From contig NZ_SIZW01000037.1 in assembly GCF_009866805.1 (NCBI RefSeq), positions 62,001 to 126,000 of the forward strand: a stretch of DNA of 64,000 nt, read 5' to 3'. A program made the translations under genes and the position numbers. Positions 61,828 through 64,000 of this stretch are shown piece after piece; position 1 is the first letter of the stretch, and every line of letters begins with the position of its first letter. The notes beneath the pieces were generated by a model. That model saw nothing but the letters and a program-made list of their open reading frames with translations, ran no database searches and was not told the origin of the DNA. The DNA comes from Schauerella aestuarii (GTDB lineage: Bacteria; Pseudomonadota; Gammaproteobacteria; Burkholderiales; Burkholderiaceae_B).

Positions 61828-63479
61828 CCGTCAACCAAGAGGCTCTGCTCGATATCCAGGGCTTGTCCATCAAGCTGCCGCGCGGTGCCGACCGGCCACT
61901 GGCCGTGAAGGAAGCCACGCTTTCCGTCGCCCCTGGCCGCACGCTGTGCATCGTGGGCGAAAGCGGCTCCGGCAAATCGATGATCGCCAATGCCGTCATG
62001 GGCCTGCTGCCGGTGCCGCACGTCGCACCCGTGGCCGGCCAGATCCTGTTCCAAGGCCAGGATCTGCTCAAGCTCGATGAAGTGGGGTTGCGTCAACTGC
62101 GGGGCAACCGCATCGGCATGATTTTTCAGGATCCCATGTCGGCCCTGAATCCTGTCATGCGCATCGGCGATCAACTGGCCGAAGCCATCGACGCCCACAT
62201 CACGTTGAGCCCGGCCGAGAAGCAGGCGCGCATCATTGCCGCCCTCACCGACGTGCACCTGCCCGACCCCGAAGCCATCGCCGAAAGCTATCCTTTCCGC
62301 TTGTCGGGCGGCCAGCGCCAGCGCGTGATGATCGCGTGCGCGTTGATGCTCGAGCCCGCATTGCTGATTGCCGACGAGCCCACCACCGCGCTGGACGTCA
62401 CCACCCAGGCGCAAATTCTGAAGCTCATCCGCGACCTGCAAACCAAGCGCGGCACGGCCGTGCTCTTCATCACCCACGACTTCGGCGTGGTGTCCGAAAT
62501 CGCCGACGAAGTCGCGGTGATGCAGTTGGGAGAAGTGGTCGAATCGGGCGATGTGGATACGGTGCTGGGCGATCCGCAGCATCCCTACACCCAACGCCTG
62601 ATCGCCGCGATCCCGCACGGCTCGCCCGCCTTACGAGCCGAATCGGACAATGCCCAGGTGCTGCTGCAGGCGCAGGAAATGAACAAGACCTACACCTCGG
62701 GCGGCGGCTGGTTCAGCAAGGCGCGCGTGGTACATGCCGTAAACAACGTCAACTTCACGATCAAGCGCGGCGAAGTGCTGGGCCTGGTGGGCGAATCCGG
62801 TTCCGGCAAATCGACGGTAGGCCGCTGTATCGCGGGCCTGCTGCCGCTGGACTCGGGCCGCATCCTGTTCAAAGGCATGAATACCGGTGCGGGCCGCGAC
62901 GATCGGGGCCGGCGCGCGTCGTTCGGCCGCATCCAGATGGTGTTTCAGGATCCGCATGCCTCGCTCAATCCGCGCCACACGGTGGGCCGCTCGATCATGT
63001 CGGGCCCGCTGGCGCAAGGCGTGCCCACAGCCGAGGCCCTCAAGCGCGCAACCGAGCTGCTCACCCTGGTGGGCCTGAGCGCCGATGCGCTCGAACGTTA
63101 CCCGCATGAATTTTCGGGCGGACAACGCCAGCGCATCGGTATCGCGCGTGCCCTGGCGGTCGAGCCCGATCTGATCGTGGCCGACGAACCCGTATCGGCC
63201 CTGGACGTATCGGTGCAGGCGCAGGTGCTGGATCTCTTTGCCAAAGTGCGCGACACCTTCAATCTCAGCATGATCTTCGTCACGCACGACCTGCGGGTGG
63301 CGGCGCAAATGTGCGATCACATCGCCGTCATGCAAAAGGGCTGCATCATCGAGCACGGCACGGCAGAGCAGGTGATCCGCCATCCACGCGAGCCGTACAC
63401 GCGCAAGCTGATCGAAGCGGTGCCCGATTTTTCGAGCATCATCGCGGGACGCCGCGCCAAACTGGCGTTGGCATCATGA
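61824..63479 (+). CDS. dipeptide-type ABC transporter, fused double ATPase (DppD-DppF type)
   Basis: A 551-residue double ABC ATPase, the counterpart of the protein at 3649. Each half has Walker A GESGSGKS, signature LSGGQRQR or FSGGQRQR, Walker [11 protein letters not shown] or [10 protein letters not shown], and the oligopeptide-type tail ([16 protein letters not shown]). The start GCCGCGCATG follows AAGGAG. It is followed, with ATGA overlap, by the hydroxyacid dehydrogenase gene, exactly as in the first module. Confidence 0.95.
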   Translation: MTVNQEALLDIQGLSIKLPRGADRPLAVKEATLSVAPGRTLCIVGESGSGKSMIANAVMGLLPVPHVAPVAGQILFQGQDLLKLDEVGLRQLRGNRIGMIFQDPMSALNPVMRIGDQLAEAIDAHITLSPAEKQARIIAALTDVHLPDPEAIAESYPFRLSGGQRQRVMIACALMLEPALLIADEPTTALDVTTQAQILKLIRDLQTKRGTAVLFITHDFGVVSEIADEVAVMQLGEVVESGDVDTVLGDPQHPYTQRLIAAIPHGSPALRAESDNAQVLLQAQEMNKTYTSGGGWFSKARVVHAVNNVNFTIKRGEVLGLVGESGSGKSTVGRCIAGLLPLDSGRILFKGMNTGAGRDDRGRRASFGRIQMVFQDPHASLNPRHTVGRSIMSGPLAQGVPTAEALKRATELLTLVGLSADALERYPHEFSGGQRQRIGIARALAVEPDLIVADEPVSALDVSVQAQVLDLFAKVRDTFNLSMIFVTHDLRVAAQMCDHIAVMQKGCIIEHGTAEQVIRHPREPYTRKLIEAVPDFSSIIAGRRAKLALAS

Positions 63480-64000
63480 GCGCCGCTCAACCTTGCGTGG
63501 CGCTCCTCAGCCAATCGCTCGACATGCGCTACCTGGTGCCCGCCTTCGAAGCGGCCTGCCCCGGCATCGATTGGCGCGTGCGCGATGACCTGCGCGACGT
63601 CGCCGATATCGATGCGGCGGTGTGCTGGCAGCCGCCGCAAGGTCTGTTGAACACCTTGCCCAATCTGCAGCTCATCCAGTCGATCGGCGCCGGCGTGGAT
63701 CACATCTACGCCGATGCCACCCTGCCCGAGCATGTGCCCGTGTGCCGCGCGGTCGATACGGACATGACCGCCGGCATGATCGCCTACGTGGCGTGGGCCG
63801 TGATCAACCGGCATCGGCACTTTCCGGATTACGTGGCCAATAGCGCGCAAGGGCTGTGGCGCGAAAGCCCGATCGTGCCGCCGGGCGAGCATCGTGTCGG
63901 CGTCGCGGGCCTGGGCCGATTGGGCATGGCGGTGGCGCAAGCATTGGCCACCTTGGGGTATGCCGTGCACGGCTGGAGCCGCTCGCCCAAGGATCGCCTG
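63476..64000 (+). CDS. D-2-hydroxyacid dehydrogenase, N-terminal part (runs off window)
   Basis: The first 175 codons of a GhrA-like 2-hydroxyacid dehydrogenase; the frame is open to the last base. It opens [20 protein letters not shown], has the conserved CWQPPQGLLNTLPNLQLIQS and IGAGVDHIY, and enters the NAD-binding GVAGLGRLGMAVAQAL. The ATG overlaps the ATPase stop. It is the paralogue of the protein at 2726-3652 (compare QSADLSYFKPLL, CWNPPRG, HSIAAGVDN). The catalytic R-E-H residues lie beyond the window. Confidence 0.88.
   Translation, partial: MSAAQPCVALLSQSLDMRYLVPAFEAACPGIDWRVRDDLRDVADIDAAVCWQPPQGLLNTLPNLQLIQSIGAGVDHIYADATLPEHVPVCRAVDTDMTAGMIAYVAWAVINRHRHFPDYVANSAQGLWRESPIVPPGEHRVGVAGLGRLGMAVAQALATLGYAVHGWSRSPKDRL

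Overview
This is a 64 kb, GC-rich (low-to-mid 60s per cent by eye), gene-dense stretch of ordinary bacterial chromosome. The content points to a betaproteobacterium of the order Burkholderiales, most like the Alcaligenaceae (Bordetella/Achromobacter/Pigmentiphaga type). Grounds are the Bug-type solute receptor, many ABC importers, FCD-type GntR and IclR regulators, and a MocR regulator divergent from a DUF1127 gene. Genus is not resolved. I see no rRNA, tRNA, prophage, insertion sequence or CRISPR array. Positions, starts and motifs were read by eye; family names are recognition, not search results.

Layout. (1) 1-10206: the tail of an IclR regulator, then a long minus-strand run reading amidase, dipeptide-type ABC importer (receptor, two permeases, fused double ATPase), D-2-hydroxyacid dehydrogenase, alpha/beta hydrolase, PaiB-like flavoprotein and class II aldolase. 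(2) 10362-16306: DUF1810 protein, MocR regulator/DUF1127 pair with a clustered operator, Bug receptor/IclR divergent pair and a ThDP enzyme. (3) 16464-25861: EamA exporters, a LOV (blue-light) hybrid histidine kinase convergent with a GAF histidine kinase, an MFS pump, a RibD-like reductase, an AI-2E transporter and the ohrR/ohr peroxide pair with matching operators. (4) 25935-32700: a DUF1501/DUF1800 pair, a methyltransferase, a chemoreceptor and nadE. (5) 32985-37828: a branched-chain-type ABC importer with a fused LivM-LivG polypeptide. (6) 37920-45784: a minus-strand hydroxyproline operon (D-hydroxyproline oxidase, deaminase, 4-hydroxyproline epimerase, two-subunit aconitase X, MFS, GAF protein) with its likely GntR regulator. 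(7) 46082-53073: UvrA2-like ATPase, DUF808 protein, small membrane protein, DHCW cupin, SLC13 carrier and HAD phosphatase. (8) 53095-57326: a minus-strand operon of GntR regulator, deacetylase-fold hydrolase, hydroxylysine-kinase-like protein and AGXT2L-like PLP enzyme. (9) 57517-64000: a divergent plus-strand operon of class II aldolase, dipeptide-type ABC importer and D-2-hydroxyacid dehydrogenase, running off the window.

How they work together. The window is mostly nutrient scavenging. Blocks 1 and 9 are paralogous modules, each pairing a class II aldolase and a D-2-hydroxyacid dehydrogenase with a peptide-type importer. Blocks 6 and 8 together suggest use of the modified amino acids of collagen: hydroxyproline (well supported by gene content) and, as a prediction, 5-hydroxylysine through kinase plus phospho-lyase. 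The least described system here is block 8, where a histone-deacetylase-fold amidohydrolase is translationally coupled into that kinase/phospho-lyase operon. Several perfect palindromes sit at the expected promoters and give testable regulator-target pairs.
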